Source: Sphingobium chungbukense (lineage in GTDB: Bacteria > Pseudomonadota > Alphaproteobacteria > Sphingomonadales > Sphingomonadaceae). From it: 64,000 nucleotides of DNA. Location: NCBI RefSeq assembly GCF_001005725.1, contig NZ_LBIC01000003.1:124001-188000 (forward strand), read 5' to 3'. A model generated the notes under the pieces. It worked only from the letters and a program-made list of their open reading frames with translations, did not search any database and was not told the DNA's origin. The position numbers were made by a program, and so were the translations under genes. This document shows, piece by piece, positions 1 to 8,372 of the stretch (position 1 is the first letter of the stretch; each line of letters begins with the position of its first letter).

Positions 1-529
1 CGAGATCAGGGGCAACCTCCGCGCCATCGGTCTTGCCGTCCGGGTTTGCGTCGGGCTCCTCAGGCTCGACCGGCGCCTCCCGCGCGCTTGTCAGCGCGCC
101 GACGTCAATGAAGCGGGTGCAGGCGCTGCGGAAGGCCTGGGGCGTGTTGGCCGATCCAAAGCCGTAGACCGGAATGCCCTCCTGCCGGATGCGCGTCACC
201 AGCGGGGTGAAGTCGCTGTCGCTCGACATCAGGCCGAAGCCGGTGACGCGGCCGCTCGCCATCAGGTCCATGGCGTCGATCGTCATCTTCATGTCGGTCG
301 CGTTCTTGCCCTTGGTGAGGTCGAACTGCTGCTGTGTCTCTATCGCCTGCGTCACCGCCTGGCTGGCCCAGCCCTTGAGCGCGGGCTTGCTCCAATTGCC
401 ATAGGCGCGGCGGATATTGACGGTGCCCAGTTCCGCCAGAACGGTCAGCACCGGGTCGAAATGGTCGGCGGAAGCATTGTCGGCGTCGATCAGCAGGGCG
501 ACATTGCCGCTGGGGATCGGCGCCGTCAT
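1..529 (-). CDS. NYN-domain (LabA/DUF88-like) putative RNase, 3' part cut by window edge
   Basis: The gene runs leftward off the window, so only about 176 codons are visible. They form a PIN-like NYN nuclease domain: ALLIDADN (residues 11-18), GKNATDMKM (74-82) and SSDSDFTPL (102-110) carry the acidic residues expected to hold Mg2+ in this family. Relatives often add a C-terminal OST-HTH RNA-binding domain, which would lie outside the window; the visible part ends in an acidic, Pro-rich stretch typical of a linker. The ATG at 529 sits one base after the stop of the carbonic anhydrase gene, so the two are probably co-transcribed. RNA cleavage is inferred from the fold, and no substrate can be named. 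Confidence 0.8.
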   Translation of the reverse strand, partial: MTAPIPSGNVALLIDADNASADHFDPVLTVLAELGTVNIRRAYGNWSKPALKGWASQAVTQAIETQQQFDLTKGKNATDMKMTIDAMDLMASGRVTGFGLMSSDSDFTPLVTRIRQEGIPVYGFGSANTPQAFRSACTRFIDVGALTSAREAPVEPEEPDANPDGKTDGAEVAPDL

Positions 530-530
530 G

Positions 531-1181
531 TCAGGCGTCCTGCGGAGCCGGGTGGAATTCGCCGCTCGTCTCATCCAGCAGATGGAGCTGGCCATCGGCG
601 ATGGCGAAGAAGGCGCCGATCAGCTTGACCTCGCCAGTACGTTCCTTGGCGCGGACGCAGGGGAAGCTACGCAGATTGGCCAGGCTGACCTTCACCCCTT
701 CCTGTTCCATGGCGCGTTCGGCATTGCGGCCCTGATCGTCGCCGAAGCGTTCCACGACCTTTTCCCGCGCTTCGTCGAGCAGTTCGATCCAGTTGTGGAT
801 GAACCCGCCTTCGCCCGGGGGCGCGTCCTTCAGCGCCTGGCTGAGCGCCGCCTTGCAGCCGCCGCACTTGCCATGGCCCATGACGACGATTTCACCCACC
901 TTGAGCACCTGGACCGCGAATTCCAGCGCGGCGGACACGCCATGGCGGCCGGGATTGGTTTCGAAGGGCGGCACCAGCGCGGCCACGTTGCGGACAACGA
1001 AGATCTCGCCAGGGCTGGTATCGAAAATCTGTGCCGGATCGACTCGGCTGTCGGAGCAGGCGATGACCATGACGCGCGGGCTTTGCCCTTCATTGAGATC
1101 GTCCCATCGCTCGCGCTGCTGCGTCCAGCCGGTATTGCGGAAACGGCGATAGCCAGCGAGCATGTCGGCGAAATCAGTCAT
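531..1181 (-). CDS. beta-class carbonic anhydrase
   Basis: This 216-residue protein should interconvert CO2 and bicarbonate in the cytoplasm. The beta-class zinc site is complete: CSDSR gives Cys42, Asp44 and Arg46, and HGKCGGC gives His103 and Cys106. The length is normal for the family. An upstream in-frame ATG would add 12 residues ([12 protein letters not shown]), but MTDFADML matches the usual N-terminus and was chosen. It is divergent from lipA with about 65 bp between the starts, and is followed after one base by the NYN gene. Confidence 0.93.
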   Translation of the reverse strand: MTDFADMLAGYRRFRNTGWTQQRERWDDLNEGQSPRVMVIACSDSRVDPAQIFDTSPGEIFVVRNVAALVPPFETNPGRHGVSAALEFAVQVLKVGEIVVMGHGKCGGCKAALSQALKDAPPGEGGFIHNWIELLDEAREKVVERFGDDQGRNAERAMEQEGVKVSLANLRSFPCVRAKERTGEVKLIGAFFAIADGQLHLLDETSGEFHPAPQDA

Positions 1182-1246
1182 GCGCTGTCCTGTGCCGAAC
1201 AATGATGGGGCTGGCAAGAGCGAGCTTGCATCGCTATTTGGGGCGC

Positions 1247-2191
1247 ATGACCGATATCGCCCCGATCCCCGACAATCGTTCCGCCAACCGTCCCGAACGC
1301 GTCCGCAAGCCCGACTGGATTCGCGTGAAGGCGCCGACCAGCCCGGGCTATCACGAGACCCGCAAGCTGATGCGGGCGAAGGGGCTGGCGACGGTGTGCG
1401 AGGAGGCGGCCTGTCCCAATATCGGGGAATGCTGGACCAAGAAGCACGCTACCGTGATGATTTTGGGCGATGTCTGCACGCGGGCCTGCGCCTTCTGCAA
1501 CGTCAAGACCGGCATGCCGCGCAAGGTCGATCCCAATGAGCCGCAGAATCTGGCCGATGCCTGTGCGGAAATGGGGCTGGAGCATATCGTCATCACCTCG
1601 GTCGACCGCGACGACCTGCCCGATGGCGGCGCGTCGCAGTTCGTGAAGGTGATCGAGGCGCTGCGGCGCACGACTCCGGACACGACGATCGAAATCCTGA
1701 CGCCCGACTTCCGCAACAAGCATGAGCGGGCGGTCGAGATGATCGTCGCGGCGCGGCCGGACGTCTATAATCACAATCTGGAGACGGTGCCCCGGCTCTA
1801 TCCGACCATTCGGCCCGGTGCGCGCTATTATGCCTCGCTGCGGCTGCTGGAGACGGTGAAGAAGCTCGACCCGTCGATCTTCACCAAGTCCGGCATCATG
1901 CTCGGGCTGGGCGAGGAGCGGCTGGAGGTCCATCAGGTGATGGACGACATGCGTTCTGCCGACATCGATTTCCTGACCATGGGGCAATATCTTCAGCCCA
2001 CGCCCAAACATGCCAAGGTCATGGAATTCGTGACGCCGGCGGCGTTCAACGCCTATGCTGCGATCGCACGGGCCAAGGGTTTCCTTCAAGTGGCTTCCAG
2101 TCCGCTGACCCGCTCCAGCTATCATGCGGGCAAGGATTTCGCCGAGATGCGCGCCGCCCGCGAGGCCCAATTGGCGAAGGCTGCCAAGTAG
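1247..2191 (+). CDS. lipA: lipoyl synthase
   Basis: A 314-residue radical-SAM enzyme that inserts two sulfurs into octanoyl groups on E2 and GcvH proteins to make lipoate. The radical-SAM cluster ligands are Cys77, Cys81 and Cys84 in CTRACAFC. The auxiliary cluster that donates sulfur uses Cys51, Cys56 and Cys62 in [12 protein letters not shown]. The C-terminal RSSYHA motif is also present. The start at MTDIAPIP was preferred over an ATG 45 bp upstream, because the extra residues are not family-like and would bring the gene close to the divergent carbonic anhydrase. The COQ10-like gene follows after 4 bp, so the two form an operon. Confidence 0.97.
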   Translation: MTDIAPIPDNRSANRPERVRKPDWIRVKAPTSPGYHETRKLMRAKGLATVCEEAACPNIGECWTKKHATVMILGDVCTRACAFCNVKTGMPRKVDPNEPQNLADACAEMGLEHIVITSVDRDDLPDGGASQFVKVIEALRRTTPDTTIEILTPDFRNKHERAVEMIVAARPDVYNHNLETVPRLYPTIRPGARYYASLRLLETVKKLDPSIFTKSGIMLGLGEERLEVHQVMDDMRSADIDFLTMGQYLQPTPKHAKVMEFVTPAAFNAYAAIARAKGFLQVASSPLTRSSYHAGKDFAEMRAAREAQLAKAAK

Positions 2192-2195
2192 ATCG

Positions 2196-2672
2196 ATGCC
2201 CAAGCATAACGAGACAAGGCCGCTGCCCTATACACCGGAACAGATGTTCGACCTCGTGGCGAATGTCGAAGCCTATCCCGCATTCCTGCCCTGGGTCAGC
2301 GCCATCCGCGTCCGGTCCGACAGCGAATCCGAAATGGTCGCGGACATGATCGTCGGGTTCAAGGGCATCAAGGAAAGCTTCACGTCCCGCGTCCATAAGC
2401 ATCGGCCGGATCATGTCCGCGTCGATTATCTCGACGGGCCGTTGAAGCACCTCCACAATGAATGGAGTTTCCGCGACGACGGCAAGGACGGCGTGCTGGT
2501 GGATTTCGAAGTCGAGTTCGAATTCAAGAGCAAGCTGTTCGAAATGCTGGCGGGCCAGGTGTTCGACAAGGCGCTGCGCAAGATGATCGGCGCGTTCGAG
2601 ACCCGCGCGGCGGAGCTTTACGGCGCGGGCGAGTCGGGCAGCAGCAGTTCGAGTGCGCAGAGCGCCGCCTGA
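2196..2672 (+). CDS. COQ10/RatA-family START-domain protein (ubiquinone-binding)
   Basis: A 158-residue single-domain START/polyketide-cyclase protein. Its opening [21 protein letters not shown] and the FLPW segment are characteristic of the COQ10/RatA family. Members bind ubiquinone or a hydrophobic intermediate and support respiration; the E. coli RatA relative was described as a ribosome-association toxin, but for this genome a coenzyme Q role is the simpler reading. The Ser-rich tail (residues about 150-155) looks disordered. It starts 4 bp after lipA, a pairing common in alphaproteobacteria. Its 3' end overlaps the convergent CinA-family gene by 55 bp. Confidence 0.85.
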   Translation: MPKHNETRPLPYTPEQMFDLVANVEAYPAFLPWVSAIRVRSDSESEMVADMIVGFKGIKESFTSRVHKHRPDHVRVDYLDGPLKHLHNEWSFRDDGKDGVLVDFEVEFEFKSKLFEMLAGQVFDKALRKMIGAFETRAAELYGAGESGSSSSSAQSAA

Positions 2673-3136
2673 AGGCGAACGCCGCCCCGGCCATTATCCT
2701 CGAAATGATGCATGTCGGCCACGACCTTGTCGGGGCTGCCGCCGCGTTCTGCACGGGCGAAGACCACGGTGCCGACAGGCTTTTGTTCCGATCCGCCGCC
2801 GGGACCGGCAATGCCGGTGATGGCGACCGCGACATTGGCGTGGCTCTTGATGAGCGCGCCCTGCGCCATCGCCCAGGCGGTGGCGATGGAAACCGCGCCG
2901 AAGGTTTCGATGACATCTTGCGACACTTTGAGCAGTTCGCTCTTCATGTCATTGGAATAGGTGATGAATCCGGCTTCGAACACCTCCGACGATCCGGCGA
3001 TTTCGGTGAGCGCCGCGGAGACGAGGCCACCTGTGCAGCTTTCCGCCACGGCAATGGTCCGACCAGCGCGGCGATTGGCAATGATGACGCGCTCGGCAAG
3101 GTCGACAAGCGGCGCGGGAAGGATGCTGTCGGGCAT
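2618..3136 (-). CDS. pncC: CinA-family protein, nicotinamide-nucleotide amidohydrolase domain
   Basis: A 172-residue protein made only of the CinA C-terminal domain. Family motifs seen are [13 protein letters not shown] near residue 30, [14 protein letters not shown] and [11 protein letters not shown] with KPVGTV. In characterised members this domain deamidates NMN to nicotinate mononucleotide in pyridine-nucleotide recycling. The N-terminal molybdopterin-binding-like domain of full CinA is absent, as in E. coli YgaD. The start MPDSILPAP was chosen because the longer version adds a Pro/Arg-rich stretch overlapping ispDF. It lies 4 bp after the ispDF stop, so the genes are probably one transcript. 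Confidence 0.88.
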   Translation of the reverse strand: MPDSILPAPLVDLAERVIIANRRAGRTIAVAESCTGGLVSAALTEIAGSSEVFEAGFITYSNDMKSELLKVSQDVIETFGAVSIATAWAMAQGALIKSHANVAVAITGIAGPGGGSEQKPVGTVVFARAERGGSPDKVVADMHHFEDNGRGGVRLQAALCALELLLPDSPAP

Positions 3137-3140
3137 GGCG

Positions 3141-4307
3141 TCAGGATAGCGCGGGGAGGGAGAGGGTGGCAACAGCCTGTGCGGCAATGCCTTCGCCACG
3201 GCCCGCGAAGCCCAGTCGCTCGGTGGTGGTCGCCTTCACGCTCACCCGATCAAGCGAAAGGGCAAGGATTTCCGCGATGCGCGCGCGCATGGCGTCGCGA
3301 TGCGGACCGATCTTGGGCGCCTCACAGATGATCGTCAGGTCGATATGCTCAATGATGCCGTCCCGTTTCGCGACACGGTCGGCGGCATATTCCAGGAATC
3401 GGGCGGAGGCGACTCCGCGCCATTGCGGATCGCTGGGCGGGAAATGGCTGCCGATATCCCCTTCGGCCAGCGCTCCCAGCAGCGCGTCTACGATCGCGTG
3501 GAGTGCCACGTCGGCATCGCTGTGGCCGGAAAGGCCGCGATCATGGGGCATCCGGATGCCGCCCAGCCAAAGCTCTTCCCGGTCGGCCAGGCGGTGCACG
3601 TCATACCCCATGCCGACACGCGTGCTGCGGGTGACGCCAAGGCCGCGCTCGGCGCGGACGAAATCCTCTGGATAGGTCAATTTTTCCAGCCTTTCATCGC
3701 CGGTCACAAGCAGGACGTCATGGCCCTGATGCCGGACGATCTGCGCGTCGTCGGTGGCTTCCCGCTGGCTGTCCCAGGCGCGGTGAGCCGAGAGCAGGGT
3801 GTCGAAATGGAAGGCCTGGGGAGTCTGTACCCGGGCGAGGGTATCGCGATCCACCGTGTCGCCTGCGCGGCCGTCCTGATGGCGGACGAGGGTATCGGCG
3901 ACCGGAAGCACGGGGATGGCGCCCGCCGCCTCATCCAGCGCGGAGAGCAGGCGATCGATGACGGCGGCGGGCAGGAAGGGGCGGGCGGCGTCATGGATGA
4001 GGATGCGCCCGGCGCCGCCCGAAGAGGCGATCTGTTCGAGTCCGGCGCGGACGGACCCGCGGCGGCTGTCCGCGCCCTCTACGATGGCGGCGATGGGGCG
4101 ACCGGCGAGAGCGGTCATGGCAGCGGCTTCCTGTCCCGCGCCGACCACCACCGTCACGGAGTCGATGCCGGGATGGGCGATCAGGGCGTCGACGGCATGG
4201 GCAAGCACCGGCTTGCCGCCGATCATGCGAAATTGCTTGGGAGTCCCGCCGCCTGCGCGGTTTCCCTGTCCGGCTGCGACCAGCAATGCGACGGTTTTTT
4301 CTGTCAT
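3141..4307 (-). CDS. ispDF: bifunctional IspD/IspF enzyme of the MEP isoprenoid pathway
   Basis: A 388-residue fusion. Residues 1 to about 225 are the IspD cytidylyltransferase, opening with [16 protein letters not shown], the nucleotide-binding loop; this half makes CDP-methylerythritol. Residues about 230-388 are IspF, with GMGYDVHRL supplying the Asp and His metal ligands and GDIGSHFPP near the active site; this half makes the cyclodiphosphate. The fused form is common in alphaproteobacteria, while most other bacteria have separate proteins. The ATG at 4307 is the natural start. The gene is divergent from dusB across 116 bp. Confidence 0.97.
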   Translation of the reverse strand: MTEKTVALLVAAGQGNRAGGGTPKQFRMIGGKPVLAHAVDALIAHPGIDSVTVVVGAGQEAAAMTALAGRPIAAIVEGADSRRGSVRAGLEQIASSGGAGRILIHDAARPFLPAAVIDRLLSALDEAAGAIPVLPVADTLVRHQDGRAGDTVDRDTLARVQTPQAFHFDTLLSAHRAWDSQREATDDAQIVRHQGHDVLLVTGDERLEKLTYPEDFVRAERGLGVTRSTRVGMGYDVHRLADREELWLGGIRMPHDRGLSGHSDADVALHAIVDALLGALAEGDIGSHFPPSDPQWRGVASARFLEYAADRVAKRDGIIEHIDLTIICEAPKIGPHRDAMRARIAEILALSLDRVSVKATTTERLGFAGRGEGIAAQAVATLSLPALS

Positions 4308-4423
4308 GGCGCGCCTGTATCGCAGGGCGGGCCGGATCGCCAGACCTGCATTGCTTGCCGAAAGGGGCGATTTCGGCTAAGGGCTGCCTGTTTTTTAGGC
4401 ACTGCCGGATTGATGACGAGTTG

Positions 4424-5443
4424 ATGACGAAGCTTTCCCCGATTTCCGTTGGCCCGGTGACGATTGACATGCCGGTCGTGCTGGCGCCGATGACGGGCGT
4501 GACGGATATGCCGTTCCGCACGCTGGTGCGGCGCTATGGCTCGGGCCTCAATGTGACGGAGATGATCGCGACCGCCGCGATGATCCGGGAAACGCGGCAG
4601 TCGCTGCAAAAGGCCGCCTGGCATCCGCTGGAAGAGCCGGTGTCGATGCAGCTTGCGGGCTGTTCGCCCGGGGAGATGGCGGAAGCGGCGAAGCTCAATG
4701 CCGATCGGGGCGCTGCGATCATCGACATCAACATGGGCTGTCCGGTGAAGAAGGTCGTCAACGGCGATGCGGGCAGCGCCCTGATGCGCGACCTGCCGCT
4801 GGCGGCATCGCTGATCGAGGCGACGGTCAAGGCCGTCGACGTGCCCGTCACCGTCAAGATGCGCATGGGTTGGGACCATGCCAGCCTGAACGCGCCGGAA
4901 CTGGCGCGGATTGCCGAAGATCTGGGCGCGAAGATGATCACTGTCCACGGCCGCACCCGTTGCCAGATGTACAAGGGGTCGGCGGACTGGGCGTTCGTGC
5001 GCGGCGTCAAGGAGGCGGTGTCGCTGCCGGTGATCGTCAATGGCGACATCTGCTCCATCGATGACGCGGAAACGGCGCTGGAACAGAGCGGCGCGGACGG
5101 CGTGATGATCGGGCGCGGTGCCTATGGGCGGCCCTGGCTGATCGGGCAGGTGATGCACTGGTTCCGCACGGGTGAGCGGCTGGCCGATCCCGCGCTGGAA
5201 GAGCAATATCGCGTGATCGTGGAACATTATCGCGCGATGATCGACCATTATGACGGCCTGACCGGCGTCAACATGGCGCGCAAGCATATCGGCTGGTACA
5301 CCAAGGGCCTGCCGGGTTCGGCCGAGTTCCGCAATGCGGTGAACCAGGAGCCGGACGGCGACGTCGTGCTCGACATGCTGGCGCGTTTCTACGAACCGCT
5401 GATCGCCGACGAAGGGCCGGTCGAGACACGCAAGGCGGCATGA
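4424..5443 (+). CDS. dusB: tRNA-dihydrouridine synthase (DusB/NifR3 type)
   Basis: A 339-residue flavoprotein that reduces uridines in the D-loop of tRNA. The TIM-barrel start [15 protein letters not shown] and the catalytic segment [20 protein letters not shown] with its active Cys are clear. [11 protein letters not shown] was taken as the start because the 46 upstream residues are not family-like. It is the first gene of a dusB-ntrB-ntrC unit, a very old arrangement (NifR3 was named for it in Rhodobacter). Its stop overlaps the ntrB start in ATGA, so translation is coupled. Confidence 0.95.
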   Translation: MTKLSPISVGPVTIDMPVVLAPMTGVTDMPFRTLVRRYGSGLNVTEMIATAAMIRETRQSLQKAAWHPLEEPVSMQLAGCSPGEMAEAAKLNADRGAAIIDINMGCPVKKVVNGDAGSALMRDLPLAASLIEATVKAVDVPVTVKMRMGWDHASLNAPELARIAEDLGAKMITVHGRTRCQMYKGSADWAFVRGVKEAVSLPVIVNGDICSIDDAETALEQSGADGVMIGRGAYGRPWLIGQVMHWFRTGERLADPALEEQYRVIVEHYRAMIDHYDGLTGVNMARKHIGWYTKGLPGSAEFRNAVNQEPDGDVVLDMLARFYEPLIADEGPVETRKAA

Positions 5444-6549
5444 CGGCGGATATGTCGACCATCCCGTCGCTTCGACCGCAACAGGATGGACCTTCGCTTT
5501 CGGAACTGATGACGGCGCTGCCGGTGGCGACGCTGGTGATCCGGCCGGACAACAGCATCGCCGACGCCAATGTGCGGGCCGAAACGCTGCTCAACATGGC
5601 GCGGTCCGCCATTGTCGGCAGCGATATCGCGCGGACCATCCGCATGGCGGAAATGGGTGCGCGCTTCGATATCTGGCACAGCAACAAGCCGATCTCCGCC
5701 TATGACATCCGCGTCCATGCCGGGCGGACGGCAGAGATGGAGGTCGACCTCATGATCTCCCCCATAGTGGATCATGAAGGCTGGCGCGTGGTGTCGATCC
5801 ACACGCAGAGCCAGGCTCGCAAGATCGGGCATCGGGGCACGGCCGGCGGCGCGCGTTCGGCCATCGGGGCGGCGGCGATCCTGGCGCATGAGATCAAGAA
5901 TCCGTTGTCCGGCATCAGGGGCGCGGCGCAATTGCTGGAATCCGGCAATGAGGGCCGGGACCAGGCCTTGACGCAGCTCATCTGCAACGAGGTGGATCGC
6001 ATTGCGGCGCTGATCGATCGGATGCAGGATTTCACCACCGACCGGACGCTGGAATGCCGCAGCGGCAATATCTATCCGCTGATCGACCGCGCGGCCGATA
6101 TCGCGGCCGCCGGATTTGCCAAAAATATCCGTATCAAAAAGAGTTACGACCCATCCCTGCCATTTGCCAACATCAATGACGATGCGCTGGTCCAGGTGAT
6201 GATCAACCTGCTCAAAAATGCCGCCGAGGCACTGGAGCATACGGAAAAGCCGCGTATCCGGGTGGAGACCGCTTTCCGTCACGGTGTTTCGGTGGTGGTC
6301 GGCAAGGGCAAGGGCAGCGCGGTGCTTCCGATCGAGATTTTGGTGATCGACAATGGGCCGGGTGTGCCCGAGCATATTCTGGATCACCTGTTCAATCCCT
6401 TCATCACCGGGCGGCGGGACGGAACGGGTTTGGGCCTTGCACTGGTGGACAAGTTGGTCCGGGACATGAACGGGTTCGTGCAATATTCGCGCGATGGGCA
6501 AGTGGGGGAATCCACCTTCCGTATCCTGCTGCCGATGGGAATGGGTTGA
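5440..6549 (+). CDS. ntrB: nitrogen regulation sensor kinase NtrB
   Basis: A 369-residue soluble histidine kinase with no membrane segment. Residues about 20-120 form a PAS domain. His150 in [20 protein letters not shown] is the autophosphorylated residue. The ATPase domain follows with an N-box ([11 protein letters not shown]), DNGPGVP and GTGLGLALV. In characterised systems NtrB phosphorylates NtrC under nitrogen limitation and PII proteins gate its activity. It is translationally coupled to dusB upstream and followed after 13 bp by ntrC. Confidence 0.95.
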   Translation: MTADMSTIPSLRPQQDGPSLSELMTALPVATLVIRPDNSIADANVRAETLLNMARSAIVGSDIARTIRMAEMGARFDIWHSNKPISAYDIRVHAGRTAEMEVDLMISPIVDHEGWRVVSIHTQSQARKIGHRGTAGGARSAIGAAAILAHEIKNPLSGIRGAAQLLESGNEGRDQALTQLICNEVDRIAALIDRMQDFTTDRTLECRSGNIYPLIDRAADIAAAGFAKNIRIKKSYDPSLPFANINDDALVQVMINLLKNAAEALEHTEKPRIRVETAFRHGVSVVVGKGKGSAVLPIEILVIDNGPGVPEHILDHLFNPFITGRRDGTGLGLALVDKLVRDMNGFVQYSRDGQVGESTFRILLPMGMG

Positions 6550-6562
6550 TGACGGCGAGGCA

Positions 6563-8008
6563 ATGGCGGTGACGGGCGCGATTCTGGTGGTGGATGACGA
6601 TCCGGCGATCTGCGTGGTTGTCGGCGAAGCACTGCGGCGGCAGGGGCACAGGGTCAAGACGGCCGGATCGATCCGGGAACGCAGCGCCTTGCTGGAGAGC
6701 TTCTCGCCCGATGTGCTGATCACCGACGTCATGCTGCCTGACGGCGACGGGCTGGACGGCATTGCCGGGATATTGGAGCGCCGGCCCGCGCTCAGCGTCA
6801 TCATCCTGTCGGCGCAGAATACGTTGAACACCGCGATCCGGGCAACCGAAAAGGGGGCGTTCGAATATCTGCCCAAGCCGTTCGATCTCAATGAACTGAC
6901 CCGGGCGGTTTCCGACGCGCTGGGTTCCCGGAAGAATGTCGATGAGGGTGCGGCCGATGCGGGGTTGCCGCACGACGGCCTGCCGCTGGTGGGGCGCTCC
7001 CCGGCGATGCAGGAGGTCTATCGGACGATTGCGCGGGTGCTGTCGAACGATCTCAGCATATTGGTGCTGGGCGAGTCCGGCACGGGCAAGGAATTGGTGG
7101 CGGAGGCGATCCACAGCCTGGGCCAGCGGCGGACCAAGCCCTTCGTCCCGATCAACATGGCCGCTATCCCGCGCGAACTGATCGAGGCGGAGCTGTTCGG
7201 TTATGAGAAGGGGGCCTTTACCGGCGCTCATGCGCGGACCGCGGGCAAGTTCGAACAGGCACAGGGCGGCACGCTGTTCCTCGACGAAATCGGCGACATG
7301 CCGATGGAGGCGCAGACGCGCCTGCTGCGCGTGCTGCAATCGGGAGAGGTCACGACCGTCGGCGGATCGAAATCGGTGAAGGTCAATGTCCGCATCATCG
7401 CGGCCACCAACAAGGAACTGCCGAAGCTGATCGAGGAGAATCGCTTCCGGCAGGATCTCTATTATCGCCTGAATGTCGTGCCGATCGCCTTGCCCGCGCT
7501 GCGCGAGCGGCGGGAGGACGTCATCCTGCTGGCCCGGCATTTCCTGGACCGGGCGGCGCAGGAGGGGCTGCCACGAAAATCATTGTCGGAGGAGGCAGCG
7601 CAATTGCTGATGGCCTATCACTGGCCGGGCAATGTGCGCGAGTTGCAGAATCTGATGCAGCGCCTCGCGGTTCTCAGCCGCGAAAATGTGATCACGGCGG
7701 AAATCCTGCGCAACAGCCTGCCGCTGGACGCGGTGCCCGCCGATCATGGCGCGCCGGCCGATCTGCTGGCGCAGGCCGTGCGGGAATGGGCGAAGCGGCA
7801 ATTGGGCGTCGGCCTGACCCAGCCCAACCGCAACCTGCATGACGATCTATTGGCGGTGGTCGAGCCGATCCTGTTCCAGGAAACATTGGCCAGTGTCGAT
7901 GGCAACCAGATTCGCGCCGCTGGCCTGTTGGGGATCAACCGAAACACGCTGCGCAAGAAGCTGACCGATTATGGACTCGATCCCTTGCAGCTTCGGATCA
8001 GCGACTAG
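6563..8008 (+). CDS. ntrC: nitrogen regulation response regulator NtrC, sigma54 activator
   Basis: A 481-residue three-domain regulator. The receiver has Asp55 in [11 protein letters not shown] as phosphoacceptor and Lys in YLPKPF. The AAA+ domain has Walker A GESGTGKE and an intact sigma54 contact loop GAFTGA (in [20 protein letters not shown]). The C-terminus carries a Fis-type helix-turn-helix ([16 protein letters not shown]). It should therefore be a full sigma54 activator, unlike NtrX downstream. The start MAVTGAIL sits 13 bp after ntrB. Its TAG stop is immediately followed by the first of four hairpins. Confidence 0.96.
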   Translation: MAVTGAILVVDDDPAICVVVGEALRRQGHRVKTAGSIRERSALLESFSPDVLITDVMLPDGDGLDGIAGILERRPALSVIILSAQNTLNTAIRATEKGAFEYLPKPFDLNELTRAVSDALGSRKNVDEGAADAGLPHDGLPLVGRSPAMQEVYRTIARVLSNDLSILVLGESGTGKELVAEAIHSLGQRRTKPFVPINMAAIPRELIEAELFGYEKGAFTGAHARTAGKFEQAQGGTLFLDEIGDMPMEAQTRLLRVLQSGEVTTVGGSKSVKVNVRIIAATNKELPKLIEENRFRQDLYYRLNVVPIALPALRERREDVILLARHFLDRAAQEGLPRKSLSEEAAQLLMAYHWPGNVRELQNLMQRLAVLSRENVITAEILRNSLPLDAVPADHGAPADLLAQAVREWAKRQLGVGLTQPNRNLHDDLLAVVEPILFQETLASVDGNQIRAAGLLGINRNTLRKKLTDYGLDPLQLRISD

Positions 8009-8009
8009 A

Positions 8010-8054
8010 GCATCGTGCGCAAAGTGGGAACCGGTTTTGCGCTTAAAACGATGC
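8010..8054. repeat. intergenic palindrome of the alphaproteobacterial GCATCGT...ACGATGC type
   Basis: An outer 7-bp stem (8010-8016 with 8048-8054) and an inner 7-bp stem (8017-8023 with 8036-8042) surround a loop containing GTGGGAACCGG. I recognise that core as typical of short intergenic palindromes scattered through alphaproteobacterial genomes. It begins one base after the ntrC stop codon, so on RNA it could protect the 3' end or slow read-through towards ntrY. It has no T-run and is not a classical terminator. Confidence 0.75.
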
Positions 8055-8066
8055 GACAACAAAACT

Positions 8067-8108
8067 TAGAGCGCGCGGCTTGCGTACGATTTAACGCAGC
8101 GCGCTCTA
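8067..8108. repeat. second intergenic hairpin, 10-bp perfect stem
   Basis: TAGAGCGCGC at 8067-8076 pairs exactly with GCGCGCTCTA at 8099-8108 around a 22-base loop. It stands 12 bases after the first palindrome and directly abuts the third. The TAGAGC/GCTCTA ends resemble those of the palindrome at 51591-51628, so this may be a divergent member of that family. Confidence 0.7.
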
Positions 8109-8180
8109 GTGTGGTGGATTTGAAATACGCCTCATCATAGCGGCCAGGTGGGGAGCGTATTTCAAATCCATAAACCACAC
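8109..8180. repeat. third hairpin, 72 bases, 15-bp perfect inner stem
   Basis: Outer stem GTGTGGT (8109-8115) pairs with ACCACAC (8174-8180). The inner 15-bp stem at 8116-8130 pairs perfectly with 8155-8169. A 4-base bulge (ATAA, 8170-8173) sits only on the right arm, and the loop is 24 bases. The size and layout match the next hairpin at 8200-8269, with related but not identical stem sequences. Confidence 0.8.
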
Positions 8181-8199
8181 GAGAATCATATATTTGCTA

Positions 8200-8269
8200 G
8201 TGACCCTGGCGAATCTGAAGTTCGTTCAGCACTGGCCCAGCAGTGTGACGAACTTCAGATTCGGGTCAC
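8200..8269. repeat. fourth hairpin, 70 bases, homologous in design to the third
   Basis: Outer stem GTGACCC (8200-8206) pairs with GGGTCAC (8263-8269). The inner 15-bp stem at 8211-8225 pairs perfectly with 8248-8262. A 4-base bulge (TGGC, 8207-8210) lies on the left arm, and the loop is 22 bases. Ten of 15 inner-stem positions equal those of the third hairpin, and each difference is compensated on the other arm. The remaining stretch to the ntrY start (8270-8372) must hold the ntrY promoter, but I see no convincing promoter boxes there. Confidence 0.8.
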
Positions 8270-8372
8270 CAGGAACCCGACAAGACGAACCGATCGCTCT
8301 TTTCGACCGGAAGCTGCGTCTGCGCCATTTACTGTGTTTGATCGGGCACATTAATGTTGTAACCAAGCCACT

